A stretch of 64,000 bases of DNA from Yponomeuta sedellus (lineage: Eukaryota; Arthropoda; Insecta; Lepidoptera; Yponomeutidae), in NCBI GenBank assembly GCA_934045075.1, contig OW203731.1:9219975-9283974 (forward strand), given 5' to 3'. The notes under the pieces were generated by a model. The model worked only from the letters and a program-made list of their open reading frames with translations. It did no database searches and was not told the DNA's origin. Made by a program: the position numbers and the translations under genes. This document shows, in pieces, positions 43,421 to 53,958 of this stretch (positions are counted from its first letter, which is position 1; the number at the start of each line of letters is the position of its first letter).

Positions 43421-44165
43421 TTTATCTATTATGAGCATGACGAGCATTACCAGAGCGTTCGGTAGAATTATAGTGATTTTTTGTGGTTATGACTCTATGC
43501 TAGGCTCTGCTCTTTACTCTGTTCGGCAAAACTAGAAACGGCAATTCCTCGATCTTCTGTTACACAGGTTGATGGCCAGGTCTATCATCACCTTAACAAC
43601 TCTGGCGGCTCTCGACTCTGAGATACAATTATTATTGATTGTTCGTTCTTTTGAGAAATTAGTGGTAATAACTTTTCTTCACTGGTCCATCTGAATAATG
43701 TTTTTGTCTGTTCCTGCCTATTCGCGTGTTACCGCGAAAACTTTTGCATCCCTATCTCATCTTTCGCATCTTTATATAGGTAATGAATTAAATTAATGTA
43801 ATAATTATAATAAAGTGAGATGACGATGTCGATTGGAAGAAAAAACGCTTTATCCCAGTTACAGCGAGTTGTAGACGTTATGTATTAAATATTGAATGAA
43901 TAAAAATATATCGATGCGACGATTTTGACTAAGTGACTTTGACACTCTGTGAGTAAGAGCATATCGCCCCAAGTAGTAAATAGAAGAATTCCAAAAGTAA
44001 TTCTCAATTTAATTGAACCCCGATATTTTTTTTAGTTTATTTATTCAAACTTATAAAACAATTTATTAAATAGTACCAAACTGTTAATACATTTGTTTGA
44101 AATAAGGATTAAAGATTCTTCTTTTAAACTCAATCAGCTTAATACTCAATGTTAAATTGTAAACG

Positions 44166-44430
44166 ACATGTGGAGAGGATGAAGGAAGAAAGAGTGACGA
44201 AACAAATATATATTGCGAATGTGAGTGGAAGGGCTGGTAAGGGACGTCCCAGACGGACTTACATCATCACCAAATAGGGGATGTATTAGCAAAGGGAAAG
44301 ATAAAAAGTACCCGGAACCGGCGTGCGTGCATGCAACGACTTATGAACGTTGATGAAGCGAAGGTGATCTGTCAGGATCGTGGCAGGTGGCAGTCCCTGG
44401 TCTCTGCCTACCCCTCTGGGATACAGGCGT
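44166..44430 (+). pseudogene. LINE-type ORF C-terminal fragment
   Basis: It reads VERMKEERVTKQIYIANVSG and GKGRPRRTY, shifts frame near 44265, then RACMQRLMNVDEAKVICQDR and GRWQSLVSAYPSGIQA before TGA. I associate this tail (GRPRRT...MNVDEA...R.RW.S.VSAYPSG) with the end of a retrotransposon ORF common in moths. It is followed by a (tatg)n run at 44437-44450, as expected of a LINE 3' end. Which LINE clade is uncertain. Confidence 0.6.
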
Positions 44431-44450
44431 GATGTTATGTATGTATGTAT

Positions 44451-45449
44451 TATATGTAAATTGTAAATGCACATAACTACCAAAATTATCAACACACCAA
44501 CGTATTATTGTCTTCCTATCATGTCAGAATGTTCTAATCGAATGCGAACTACCTCTACTGCGTTTAAATCCTTGTGATTGTCGTTTGCGATACAAAACCA
44601 CACTTACTTATAATCTAGAAGAAATATTGCTTTATCCCCGAATGATTATAGTAAAACGTGCATTTTAAACATTGAGAGCGCATCCTGTTATCAGCAATCT
44701 GTACTGAAGATAATTTATAAGGAACCAGCTACGTGAGCATACACACATGAGAGTGGATCTCATTGTAAAGCATGACGATTAAACCGAGCAATAACTAAAG
44801 TAAACTATAAAGCCATTCACTGTCAATAATGATAACATTCATAACATACGGTAGGCTTCAAGCAAATAAGATTCGTAAGCCTTTTAGATAAGGCTTATAT
44901 CAAAATCCCGCGCAGCTAGCTTCAGATTGAGGAAACGAGAACAAAAGGGTTTGCACTTGATCTATTTCTTTGATGATAAGCGTGAAATACGAAATCACTT
45001 AATGAGTGTAAAAAAGCAAAGCCTAGTAAAATTATTTTGTTTTTAATAAAGACGGTCATAAAAATTGTAAAACAGGCTACTTGAATATCGTCGTATTTAC
45101 TGACACTAACCCTCGGCTTCACGTACACTTTTGGAAATTGATACTGGTTTGAAAAAGCCGATAATGGTTACCTTTTGAGATACAGAGCCGTAAAAACTAA
45201 ACAAATCCGCTGGTATCAGACCGAAATATGCGTATTGGACCACACATACATTCCATCGTCAGTAAAAGGTACAGCAATAAAAACAAAAAATAATAATGTA
45301 GACTGACTTCAGATAGCGTACATTTGAACAGCTGAAATAAATTAATAAGACATGTCTGATTACTTTGCAATATTTGTATGAATTATTAAACCTTACACAT
45401 GTATAAAAGTAATCAAAATCTCCTAAATCAACTTGCCTGCAATGTAGTG
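44451..45449. other. Unassigned intron sequence
   Basis: No gene or repeat recognised. Confidence 0.3.
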
Positions 45450-45451
45450 TA

Positions 45452-46535
45452 GGGGAGATGTAGGTAATGGGGATCACCTAAGCAAGAATAGAAATAAAAT
45501 AAAATCTTTGAATTAATTATTTATTGTTATCTTCTTATAATAAACTTTACTTATTTGACTTTTCATTGAGATCAACTTTAATCACTTTGATTCATACATT
45601 TTGGCATATTAGACATGTCATAATAAAAAAAAATAGCTTTGATCACCATTGTCTACATTGGTTGGTAATGGTAACCAGCATGTGGACAATGGTGATCACC
45701 AAATGTCGCATACATAATTGGAAGCAGAATCCCACCCAGTACAGTCGGCATGAGCCCAAAGGCCACAAGATGGGCACCGATACCATAATTATTTCGTTGT
45801 CTTGTCCAAATTCACCAGTACAATAAATACACATACCTATTATTCTGCATCGTCGTCTTCACCATCCATCCGAATTTTCTTCTTAACCCACTTAATATTG
45901 CCCATATGTGGCTTGCTTTTTTTTCCTATTCCTTTTCCCTTAGCTTTCTCAGCTTTAGCCTTCCTTATGTTTTCTTAATCAATCAGAACATCTTTGATCG
46001 GTGTTGAAGTCTAAGTTTTCGCATGCTCTTTATTTTTTCCTTGTCTTCTCTTAAGATTAGGAGCTCTCTCAGGCATCTGGATGAGCTTTTGGATGCTTGG
46101 AACGTTTCAAGATGTTGATGGTAGGCAATTGGAATCACGACATTTGCTTTGACTCCAATTGCCTACATAGAAGAAAATGAAAAAAAAAAGTAATCCTGAC
46201 GAGAAAGTTTATAATATTTTATTATGCTGAGTTTTGATTATCAGTTTAACATGTCACGATTACTACATACCACAAGTACATAAGTAAAAGTTTAGTAATT
46301 CCCAACATACCTTCGGTTTTAACAACTCGTAAAATTAGATCAAATTGGCGCGAAATCTTCCCACTTTCGTTGTTCTCCAGCGTGTCGCGCGAACTGAGTG
46401 AGTCATTGCCGGTACACGGGAATGGAGTGTAGCTATTGTATTATTATATTAATACCATTCGGTTGCGTTCGGTTTTGGTATTTTAAGGTGATCTGATCAC
46501 CATTGCCAACTGACTCTGATTGCCTACATCTCCCC
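45452..46535 (-). mobile_element. pogo-like DNA transposon remnant
   Basis: 1,084 bp bounded by TA (45450-45451, 46536-46537) with inverted ends GGGGAGATGTAGG(T/C)AAT. Internally, 'gatcaccattgtctacattg' (about 45648-45667) is partly repeated in inverted form at about 45692-45713 ('catgtggacaatggtgatca'). A decayed coding piece lies on the minus strand. TA target and a Lys-rich transposase tail suggest the pogo/Tigger branch. Confidence 0.65.
45840..46180 (-). pseudogene. Transposase C-terminal tail, pogo/Tigger-like, with stops
   Basis: On the minus strand it reads MPERAPNLKRRQGKNKEHAK, TSTPIKDVLID and a Lys-rich run KAKAEKAKGKGIGKKSKPH, ending GEDDAE at TAA 45840-45842. At least two stops interrupt it. 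The charged 'R..GKSR.LTDTP' style tail is what I remember from pogo-like transposases. The catalytic part is missing. Confidence 0.45.
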
Positions 46536-46579
46536 TACGTAACTTTGCAAGCAAGTTGAAATAGCACGAAATAAATATA

Positions 46580-46660
46580 ACTTCCAAACAACACAATCAC
46601 TTGTCCTGGTCCCAAACTAGGATACCCTGTGTCATGATAACCAGGCAAGAATATCATAGA
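46580..46660 (-). repeat. SINE family B, 3' fragment
   Basis: 'acaacacaatcacttgtcct', 'ggtcccaaactaggataccc' and 'ataaccaggcaagaatatca': tail and body only. Confidence 0.7.
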
Positions 46661-46955
46661 CATAACAAATAAAGATACCTTACATGATGCATGAAACTTC
46701 GAGATAAAGCTAACAAATGCAACATGCATAATAAATATACTGTTCTAAATTGAAACTTCATAATACAAGGTATAAGGTTAGTTTTAGTTTGAAAAGACTG
46801 TTGGAAATCAATGTTTTCTTGATGACTGTTGTACACAGATGCTTGATTACTTCAATTGATCAACACTAATTAATTGTAGTATTTGCTGGTACTGTTCCAT
46901 GTGTCACCTCTAGAATAAATATTGAACTTGAAAATTCACATTTATGTGAAAATTC

Positions 46956-46981
46956 AAATTCTGGTTTATAAACCAGAATTT
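46956..46981. repeat. Perfect 26-bp palindrome without loop
   Basis: aaattctggttta followed at once by its complement taaaccagaattt. Confidence 0.9.
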
Positions 46982-47023
46982 TTGATTGGCTCAAGACTCT
47001 TAGCCTATATGTCCAACTGCAGG

Positions 47024-47340
47024 TTGGTATACCGTCGATTTGATATATTATCGGTGACTCAACCCATCGACATTGTGTCGTTAAGAGGTCATTCTATGTC
47101 GATGTCGATTCGATCCTTCCATGACATTCGATGTGGCGTACCATCGCTTTGACGACCGTTCGGCGCACCGATAATATATCAAATCGACGGTATACCATAC
47201 CGTCGATTTGATATATTATCGGTGACTCAACCCATCGACATTGTGTCGTTAAGAGGTCATTCTATGTCGATGTCGATTCGATCCTTCCATGACATTCGAT
47301 GTGGCGTACCATCGCTTTGACGACCGTTCGGCGCACCGTT
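47024..47340. repeat. MITE-like element with 31-bp inverted ends plus an adjoining identical partial copy
   Basis: 47024-47197 has ends GGTATACCGTCGATTTGATA and its complement. A second copy starts at about 47199 (accgtcgatttgatatatt) and repeats the interior without any visible difference over about 140 bp, but lacks the right inverted end (it stops at 'ggcgcaccg', 47338). Confidence 0.85.
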
Positions 47341-47532
47341 TTCGCTGTCGCGGCGTTAGACATCAGCTTTCGATATCATTTAGGAAACCCGATAAATAGT
47401 CATTCATTGATTTATCCAGATCCCAAAACTAGGATCCCAGGTTTACGGTAAGCAGCACGCGTAACGAGTGCCAATTTGACTATTCCAGAATGTGATCATA
47501 AACTCTTCAGAGTATTAAAATTCCGTTAAGTA

Positions 47533-48825
47533 CGAGGGGCGGCTGAAAAATTTTGAGCCTAAGTACTTCTAAGAATCACTAATGACTCGCAATGTGCATC
47601 ACTAATTGCGCGTATTCTAAGTAGTATAAATACCAAGTTTCATGTCATTATCATCATTACGCGTCTAGTAATTGAACATTAAACAACACCATGTCTGAGT
47701 CATCCGCGCTTTGCACGAAATTGGAGTACAGAGCTGTCATAAAATTCCTCACCAAGAAGAACAAAACGCCGACAAAAATATTTGAAGAAATGTCTGCAGT
47801 TTATGGGGATTCTGCACCTTCATTTGCCACCGTAAAACGTTGGACACGTGAATTCAAACAGGGCAGGGAGTCGCTCGAAGATGATCCCAGGTCAGGACGT
47901 CCAAACACCGCCGTTACCGAAGAAAATATTGAAAAAGTGAAAAACCTTGTTCTCGAAGATCGGCGAATCAAGATGTGGCAGATAGCTGAATCCATAGGCA
48001 TCAGCAAGGAGCGAATTGGTGACATTTTGCACAATCATTTGCACATGAAAAAGGTGTGCGCGCGATGGGTGCCAAAAATGCTCACGCCACTGGACAGGCA
48101 GCGTCGAGTCACAACTTCGAAGGAGTTTTTGGACATCTGTGGCGATAATCCTAACGATGTTTTTTCTCGCCTCGTCACTGTCGATGAAACATGGATCCGG
48201 CAGTACGATCCGGAGTCAAAACAAGAGTCAATGCAATGGATAGCAAAGGGAGAAAAGCCGCCACGGAAATTCAAAGTGGAAAGATCGGCTTCCAAGCTCA
48301 TGGCCACTGTTTTTTGGGATTGCGAAGGAATTTTGTTCATCGACTACCTTCCCAAAAATACTACAATGAACGGAGACTATTACGCCGTATTGTTGACAAA
48401 AGTCCGTCAAGTGGTTGTCGAGAAAAGGAGAGGCAAACAGGCGAAAGGAGTCCTGTTTTTGCAGGACAATGCGCCCGTGCACACTGCCCGAGTTGCGAGA
48501 CGTGCCCTCGCCGAAACAGGATTTGAAGAAATCAACCACCCACCCTACAGTCCAGACCTGGCTCCTAGTGATTATTTCCTTTTTTCAAATTTGAAAAAGG
48601 ACCTCCGAGGACGAAGATTTTCCAGTGACGAAGAAATGAAGGCGGCCGTAAACGAGCATTTTGAAGGCAAAGACGGCGAATATTTTTTACCGGGTTAAAA
48701 GCTCTTTTAAACAAAGGTAAGAAGTGTATTGAAATAGAGGGAGATTACATTGAAAAATAATTTTTTTATACATTTCTATCAGCATTTTTAATACCTTAGG
48801 CTCAAAACTTTTCAGCCGCCCCTCG
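47533..48825 (+). mobile_element. Mariner transposon, nearly intact
   Basis: 1,293 bp between TA dinucleotides (47531-47532, 48826-48827). Inverted ends of 31 bp with one mismatch: CGAGGGGCGGCTGAAAA at each end, then (A/G)TTTTGAGCCTAAG. It carries a long transposase frame. It is not closely similar to the mariner at 17926 and is a different lineage. Confidence 0.95.
47691..48698 (+). CDS. Mariner transposase (C-terminus frameshifted)
   Basis: 335 codons from ATG 47691. N-terminal paired helix-turn-helix region (EYRAVIKFLTKKNKTPTKIF; SGRPNTAVTEENIEKV), linker WVPKMLT, and the DDE core: first Asp in VTVDETWI, second in LFLQDNAPVH, third in HPPYSPDLAPSDYFLF, with 34 residues between the second and third (DD34D, the mariner hallmark). 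All three Asp are intact. The frame ends early at EYFLPG. The missing tail (LKALLNKGKKCIEIEGDY...) follows in another frame up to TAA at 48758-48760, which a single-base loss near 48696 explains. Mariner transposase needs only its own ends, so activity depends on whether the lost last 20 or so residues matter. Confidence 0.95.
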   Translation: MSESSALCTKLEYRAVIKFLTKKNKTPTKIFEEMSAVYGDSAPSFATVKRWTREFKQGRESLEDDPRSGRPNTAVTEENIEKVKNLVLEDRRIKMWQIAESIGISKERIGDILHNHLHMKKVCARWVPKMLTPLDRQRRVTTSKEFLDICGDNPNDVFSRLVTVDETWIRQYDPESKQESMQWIAKGEKPPRKFKVERSASKLMATVFWDCEGILFIDYLPKNTTMNGDYYAVLLTKVRQVVVEKRRGKQAKGVLFLQDNAPVHTARVARRALAETGFEEINHPPYSPDLAPSDYFLFSNLKKDLRGRRFSSDEEMKAAVNEHFEGKDGEYFLPG

Positions 48826-49129
48826 TATTTCTACACATGCAAATATAAAGACGCTTAACCTCTCTTCTCGTGCCCTTTGATATAGAACACCATTTCTCTG
48901 GTTCCTCTGGGCCGCGAACCCGTCAGTATATTTTCACCTCTTAGCGCCATGAGATATCTCTGCTAGGGCCGAGCGTGCGGACAGAGCAGAAGCTTTATAG
49001 AAATAGGTTAATATATTTTTATTCCTACGTACATATGTTGCCTTTTTTATTTGAATGCGAATTTAAGTAATGTTAACTGATTATAGAATACACATTTTTG
49101 TATAAAAGCGAAAAAATAAATTCAAGTAT

Positions 49130-49444
49130 TAAAAACCTATTCAGAGGCTAAAAATTCCACCCATGCCGGGACTCGAACGCGCGACCTCTGGCTAACCGTG
49201 CCAGCACTCTTCCAACTGAGCTAACTTTAGCCAGATGTCGCTGCCTGTACGTAATACAGAGAGTATTGTAAGCAGGTTCGAAATTTCACTGATGCCGTTA
49301 GTCGCCATTTGCTCAGTTGGAAGAGCGCTGGCACGGTTAGCCAGAGGTCGCTCGTTCGAGTCCCGGCATGGGTGGATTTTTTAGTCGCTAAATAGGTTTT
49401 TTAAAATTGTCCTTAGCACGGGTTAGTGCATTCAGAAGAATATA
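49130..49444 (+). repeat. Fold-back tRNA-headed SINE (family A), older copy
   Basis: Inverted head at left (about 49156-49225), body ('agatgtcgctgcctgtacgt'), direct head (GCTCAGTTGGAAGAGCGC, 49313-49330), then 'aataggttttttaaaattgt' and 'ccttagcacgggttagtgca'. Here the inter-unit tail lies at the right end, whereas at 4247 and 37365 it lies at the left. Flanks aaattcaagtat (49118-49129) and aaattcatgtat (49445-49456) match at 11 of 12 positions. Confidence 0.75.
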
Positions 49445-49914
49445 AAATTCATGTATGTTTAAGGTCTGATTATTGTACGGGAGACATCTTATCTTGACGA
49501 TGTTGGAGCCCCAAGTGCTCACTCTATAGCGAATAACAGCTAAGGACTAGCTAAGAATCCTAATATGAAAACAAAAGCCTGATGTACCCAGTAAGACTTG
49601 CGTCGTCAACACATGTTATTCGGCACCTCATTTATCAAAATTGATCACGAGCCGTATGACCGTATCATTCATTTGTACATACCCTCATTTGCTTTCGCAA
49701 TAAAATAAAAAGGCAAATTTGAGTTTAGGTAGTTACCTAGACATCATTTTTACAACAGCATTCATTTGACTTATTTATCGGTCACAAATATATTTTTTCT
49801 CCCACACGCCGCGCCGATTCCGTCACATAAAATGTTATTGTATTATGATACAAACATGAATTTACGTACAGTGAATTCTTTCTCGCAACTGCCACAATTC
49901 TTTTTTACTTCATC

Positions 49915-50068
49915 TATAATATAGTGTTGGTAAGCGCAAATCTCGAGAGCAGCTGAACCGATTTCGCTAATTATTTTTTTAGAACATTCCTTGATGTACG
50001 AGGATGGTTCTATAATAAAAATTAAAGAATCGACTGTTAGGCGGTACGAAGTTCGCTGGGTCAGCTAG
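49915..50068 (-). repeat. LINE-associated tail repeat, minus orientation
   Basis: Complement of the repeat at 41925: 'aaatctcgagagcagctgaa', 'cggtacgaagttcgctgggt', 'cagctag'. Confidence 0.75.
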
Positions 50069-50433
50069 TTTATGATAATACTGGTGACTATGTGGCGATT
50101 AAATAAGCACTAAGGTTGGCAATATCCCAAAAATTTACTTTTGCCAAATAAGACTATTATAGTTTTTTACATTTCTAATAACTTTTGATAGTACTGTTTG
50201 TTGAATTTTTATTTGGTTTTCTTTTTTTAAGTATTTTAAGGTCTGTAGTGGCTGATAGAAATGCATAGAACATATCAATGTTAAATAGAAAACTTTTGCT
50301 AAACAGAACTTTTGCTGTAGAACAATAATTAAAGAAGACACTAATACATTGCTTCAAAATTAAATTATCAGTTTTATTCAGTCTTGCATGTAAAAAACTT
50401 ATAAATCAAATAATAATGAAAAGGCAAACTTAC

Positions 50434-50668
50434 TGTTCATCATGTTCTCAGAGTTTATCCCTAAGTAGTCCAGAAATATGTCTGTGCCATACACAAACAC
50501 TGCTCCAAACAGGAAACCTCCAGCGACAGGCAGGAAGGCGTACTGGCCCTTATCTCCGTACGAGCCCGACTCTTCACACATCTGTATAGCGGGCTCCAGC
50601 AGTGACCAATAGGATGCAGCTGTCATGACGCCAGCAGCAAACCCAAGCGACACATCCAATAGCTTTCT
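50434..50668 (-). CDS. Zip11: Zinc transporter ZIP11, coding exon 2
   Basis: 235 nt, acceptor GTTTCAG|AGAAAG and donor GAACA|GTAAGT on the minus strand. It encodes 78 codons plus one base: RKLLDVSLGFAAGVMTAASY, WSLLEPAIQMCEESGSYG, then FLPVAGGFLFGAVFVYGTDI. This is membrane segments 2 and 3 of ZIP11; the order 'DVSLGFAAGVM.AASYWSLL.PA' is diagnostic for this subfamily by my recollection. It starts in phase 0, matching exon 1, and the single base left over completes a codon with exon 3. Confidence 0.96.
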
Positions 50669-51674
50669 CTGAAACACCAAGAAAACACATCTGTTTACAC
50701 CAGAATTGGGTTATAAAGACTCTTTTTATCAACCTTGGTCACAGTCAAATTTATAACAATAAAATAACAAAAATAATAATATGATGTCAAAACAATATTA
50801 AACTAATAATAACACATTTTAAACTTTCTAATATTTTCGGGGCTTCTTCCCGTGACCACGATGACTGTAACGTCATCAAAACATCGAGGTAAAATAGCAA
50901 TAGATTACTACGCAATTAAAATATTGTAATACTATCAAAATTAATCAAATAATATTAATAAACCCTAACCAAATAAATTGCTCCGAGCCACATCCAACCC
51001 ATAAGTCCTCATAAAACTGACCGCGTGGCTATGTTGCACAGTGAGGGAAATCCTTTAAGTCTGATATTGTTTTATTAACCAATATTTGGCATGACATTTT
51101 TCTTAATTGAATTATATTAGAACTGTAATTGGAAATCAAGAGAAACATAATTTTAAATAGAGATTAAATAAATAGGTACAATTAAAACTTTTTAAGTTAT
51201 GCAAGTATAATGTATGGAATTTACTGTTAAGAGCGAAACAAAAGGCTGTATTTTAATATTTAGCTTCTTATTGCATGAAATTCTTAACTTAACTAATGAA
51301 GGTATTACTTCAAATCAAATCATTCTACTCCTTTTTCAGAGGTGAGTAAAATTCTCACTAACCGGAAATATGTATAAATAGTAAACTGACTTAACTTTGT
51401 TAAAATGTTCTGAGTATAGGTGCATACTCAGAGAAATTAATTCTCAACATCCATCAGTTCTCAATACATAAAAATATAGACTATGGGAGATCCTCCCATT
51501 TCCCAGAGATAATATGGGTCACCACACGTGCTCACTATATTAGCGATTTCAAGATATCAAGGCTCAGTGTAAGTTATCAATGAAGAAATATAAAGGTAAT
51601 TAACCTTTTTGGCTAATGCCAAAACATTAATAGAATGACTTAAATGTAGCAGTAATTATCATTATGGTATTTAC
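50669..51674 (-). other. Intron 1 of ZIP11
   Basis: AT-rich, no repeat family or gene recognised. Confidence 0.85.
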
Positions 51675-51782
51675 ATGTTTTCCTCTGATAAAGAAGACGC
51701 AGGCCGCGCCGGCAGCGGTCAGCCCCCATGTCAATAACGTCCCCAACAGTGCCTGTGTTACTGCCCCGTACCCTTCAATCAT
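51675..51782 (-). CDS. Zip11: Zinc transporter ZIP11, first coding exon
   Basis: 36 codons from ATG (51780-51782) to donor AAACAT|GTAAAT. MIEGYGAVTQALLGTLLTWG starts the protein as in known ZIP11 proteins (short N-terminus, then membrane segment 1: TAAGAACVFFI). An earlier Met in the same open frame (51875) would add residues with no counterpart, so the internal ATG is chosen. The next exon begins in phase 0. Confidence 0.92.
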
Positions 51783-53018
51783 TTTGATTATGTTTTTATA
51801 AGAATAATTGATTAGTAAGAGTTCCAAACTTAAGTACTCCTCGTGGCGCACATTTTGTAACAACTTGCGATGCAATTATATGTCAAACTTGCAGTGTAAT
51901 TCTTTTTATATTCCACATGTTTATCATGAAGCAGTAATCTTGGCAATCTTGCTTAGTTTGACACTTGTTCGACAGTCGTTGACGTTGTTTGTTGACGTTT
52001 CTAGATTCAGTGTCGCCATTTCTTTTTGAGAAACTACCAGGGTTTAATGCAGATAGCAGTGTAGTCGACTGGAGGGCTGCTTATGCCTTTCGATACAAAA
52101 TGACTGACCAAATAATTATGACGAGGTTATTTCTAAAATGCACAATTCCTGTTCTTTTTCATTTACGGTTGGATCTTATACACGTCACAAGCGAGACGCG
52201 TTGGACGCGTTTTGAAACTGCCTAAGTTTTAAATTCTCGAACTTTGATATTTCTTGATAAATTCAAAAAGATAATCCAAAGTCTCCAAAAGTCGGTTTTC
52301 TTAAAATTTTGCTTTCATCCGCTTTAGTGCTTCTAATATTGTCTATAAGACAATTCTAATATTGTCTAGATGATCCTCATTTGTGACGTGAAAGTCTTTC
52401 ATTTCAACAATGTTTGGCTTACATTTTCAGAATGCTCACATTGTGATGGCTACAGCAATTTATTAAACATAACATAACACAACATTTACATGAGGACATT
52501 TATTTCCCCATTAATTCAGATAAAGATTTTAAAACGGTATCATTTTATACAAATGACGGGTTTGCCATTTTGAATTTTTGACACATGAGAGCAGTGAGAG
52601 CACGCTCAAAAACGTAAATATAACTTACTTCTCTTCCAGTATTCCTCATCCAGAAATTAAAGTCTTAATAGGTAAACAAACCACTTACCAGAAGAAAAAT
52701 ACGCATTCCCTGTGTAATCACATACAATAGCTAGTAGACAATTATTGTAGCATCTGGGTAATCACATGCGATACCATTATTTTTGTAACAATACGTCTAT
52801 TTCACCGTATAACTAAGATTTTTTTTGCAGAAAACCAAAGAGTATATAACCACTACGTTTTAAGAGACGGGACCTCCTTACAGGCTTTTGTAATGAGTTT
52901 AGCCCCGTTAGCAATACCAACCAATAGAGCAAAAATGCAATGTCAAAAGTAAGTGCTACCAAAGTACCAACATAATAACTTGTCTGTGCAATAGGGACGT
53001 CCACTTACATTACTACAT
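51783..53018. other. Intergenic region upstream of ZIP11
   Basis: Presumably holds the ZIP11 5' UTR and promoter close to 51783-52050, but no core element is clear. A candidate plus-strand exon lies at 52829-52949. Confidence 0.5.
52829..52949 (+). CDS. Candidate exon, unknown protein
   Basis: Strong acceptor (ttttttttgcag) and donor (CAAAA|GTAAGTGC) enclose an open frame with NQRVYNHYVLRDGTSLQAF and MSLAPLAIPTNRAKMQCQ. A second plus-strand segment with good sites (acceptor ctttag at 53182, donor AAAAAG|GTAAGT at about 53270) would join in phase, but it overlaps the opposite-strand exon at 53019-53245. The protein is not recognised. It may be chance or part of a non-coding transcript. Confidence 0.25.
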
Positions 53019-53245
53019 TTATCGACATCGGTAATCATCCAGGGGCTTCGCAGTTAGCCTAATAAAATTAATAAAAATCAATATTTTCAATAAAACGACA
53101 AATGAAATTTGTATTTTATTATTTATTATCAAATCACAATAATTGTAGTCAATGTCTATTGAATTTATTTCAGCAACTATTTGGTTTTTCTTTAGAGGTG
53201 TCCAATCTGAGCGAACTTCATCAATCGGTGGTTTGGATTCAGGTG
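53019..53245 (-). CDS. THAP gene, last exon (candidate)
   Basis: Acceptor TTTTTTACGATTTCAG|CA; 2 nt then 75 codons including TAA at 53019-53021. It opens PESKPPIDEVRSDWTPL and contains DYNYCDL, similar to DHNYCGL in the preceding exon. The second half (IQISFVVLLKILIFINF) looks like read-through into AT-rich sequence, and the AATAAA cluster at about 53118-53128 (minus strand) may be the poly(A) signal. The start phase fits the exon at 53317. Confidence 0.45.
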
Positions 53246-53316
53246 CTGAAATCGTAAAAAAAAGGTAAGTTGAGTCGTTATTGATTATTAATTTTTTGGT
53301 AAACTATGCTACTTAC

Positions 53317-53421
53317 CGGGATAGTTCTGATAAATAAGCTGAGATTCCAGGCCACAATAATTGTGGTCAAATCCTACTGGACCAATAGCAACAGCTGATA
53401 TTTTGGCTGCTGTACAAGGTG
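53317..53421 (-). CDS. THAP gene, internal exon (candidate)
   Basis: 105 nt: 2 nt, 34 codons and 1 nt. Acceptor CATTTTCAG|CA, donor CCCG|GTAAGT. Encodes PCTAAKISAVAIGPVGFDHN, YCGLESQLIYQNYP. Phase 1 on both sides, the same as its neighbours. No known domain. Confidence 0.5.
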
Positions 53422-53507
53422 CTGAAAATGATAACACTTTGTAATTTATCAAAGTAAACAAACACGAGTTACAAAAAATTTCAGCGATACATGAAAACTC
53501 TACGTAC

Positions 53508-53558
53508 CAGAGTTGTTTTGCGAAGCTCGACAACTAATAAGTTTTTGTATAGCTGAAT
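53508..53558 (-). CDS. THAP gene, small internal exon (candidate)
   Basis: 51 nt: 2 nt, 16 codons (SAIQKLISCRASQNNS) and 1 nt. Acceptor TTATTTTCAG|AT, donor TCTG|GTACGT. Phase fits both neighbours. Confidence 0.45.
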
Positions 53559-53719
53559 CTGAAAATAAACAATTGCAAGAATAGTCCGAAGAAAAATAAA
53601 TAGTTTGTTCCTGTTTACCACATAACTGCATAATTGACTATGTAACTATCAAATATATTTTTATAGAAAATATTTTAAGTTAAAAATAGTAAAAAAAATA
53701 TTTTAGTAATTCCAATCAC

Positions 53720-53820
53720 CAACCAGTTTCAAGTGATGCAACGTGGCTACGTGGTAAGGAAATTCAGCTAGTAAGTAATCAGGAAGAGGAGGCGCATTTA
53801 TAAGTAGAGAAGGTACAGCC
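53720..53820 (-). CDS. THAP gene, exon after the zinc finger
   Basis: Acceptor TTTTTTTACAG|G, donor GTTG|GTGATT. It encodes 33 codons starting AVPSLLINAPPLPDYLLAEF; an 'AVPs/tl' segment usually follows a THAP domain. The end phase (1 nt left) fits the exon at 53508. The start needs two bases from the previous exon, but the exon at 53959 ends on a whole codon, so either a tiny exon is missing or a one-base change is present. Confidence 0.5.
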
Positions 53821-53958
53821 CTGTAAAAAAATTGTTTATCTAAGTAATGTCATGTATAAAGACGTAATAATAATATTGCGTTCTAAATGACGTATTTGGT
53901 TTTTTATTTCATAATTATTAATGAAATGTAGTGAGTGTTACATTATAACACAACTCAC

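Larger units (their letters stand above)
39006..50433 (-). other. Intron 2 of ZIP11
   Basis: 11.4 kb. Holds a THAP exon on the opposite strand, the hAT-like, pogo-like and mariner elements, LINE tails, SINEs and fold-back repeats, listed separately. 39010-40214 has nothing recognised beyond a 12-bp 'cataaaaaggc' tandem (2.6 copies) at about 40020-40050. Confidence 0.85.

Noticed and set aside
53174..53270. Plus-strand exon overlapping the last THAP exon
   Set aside because: The splice sites look good, but the opposite strand has a longer chain of phase-compatible exons, so only the plus-strand candidate at 52829 is kept, at low confidence.
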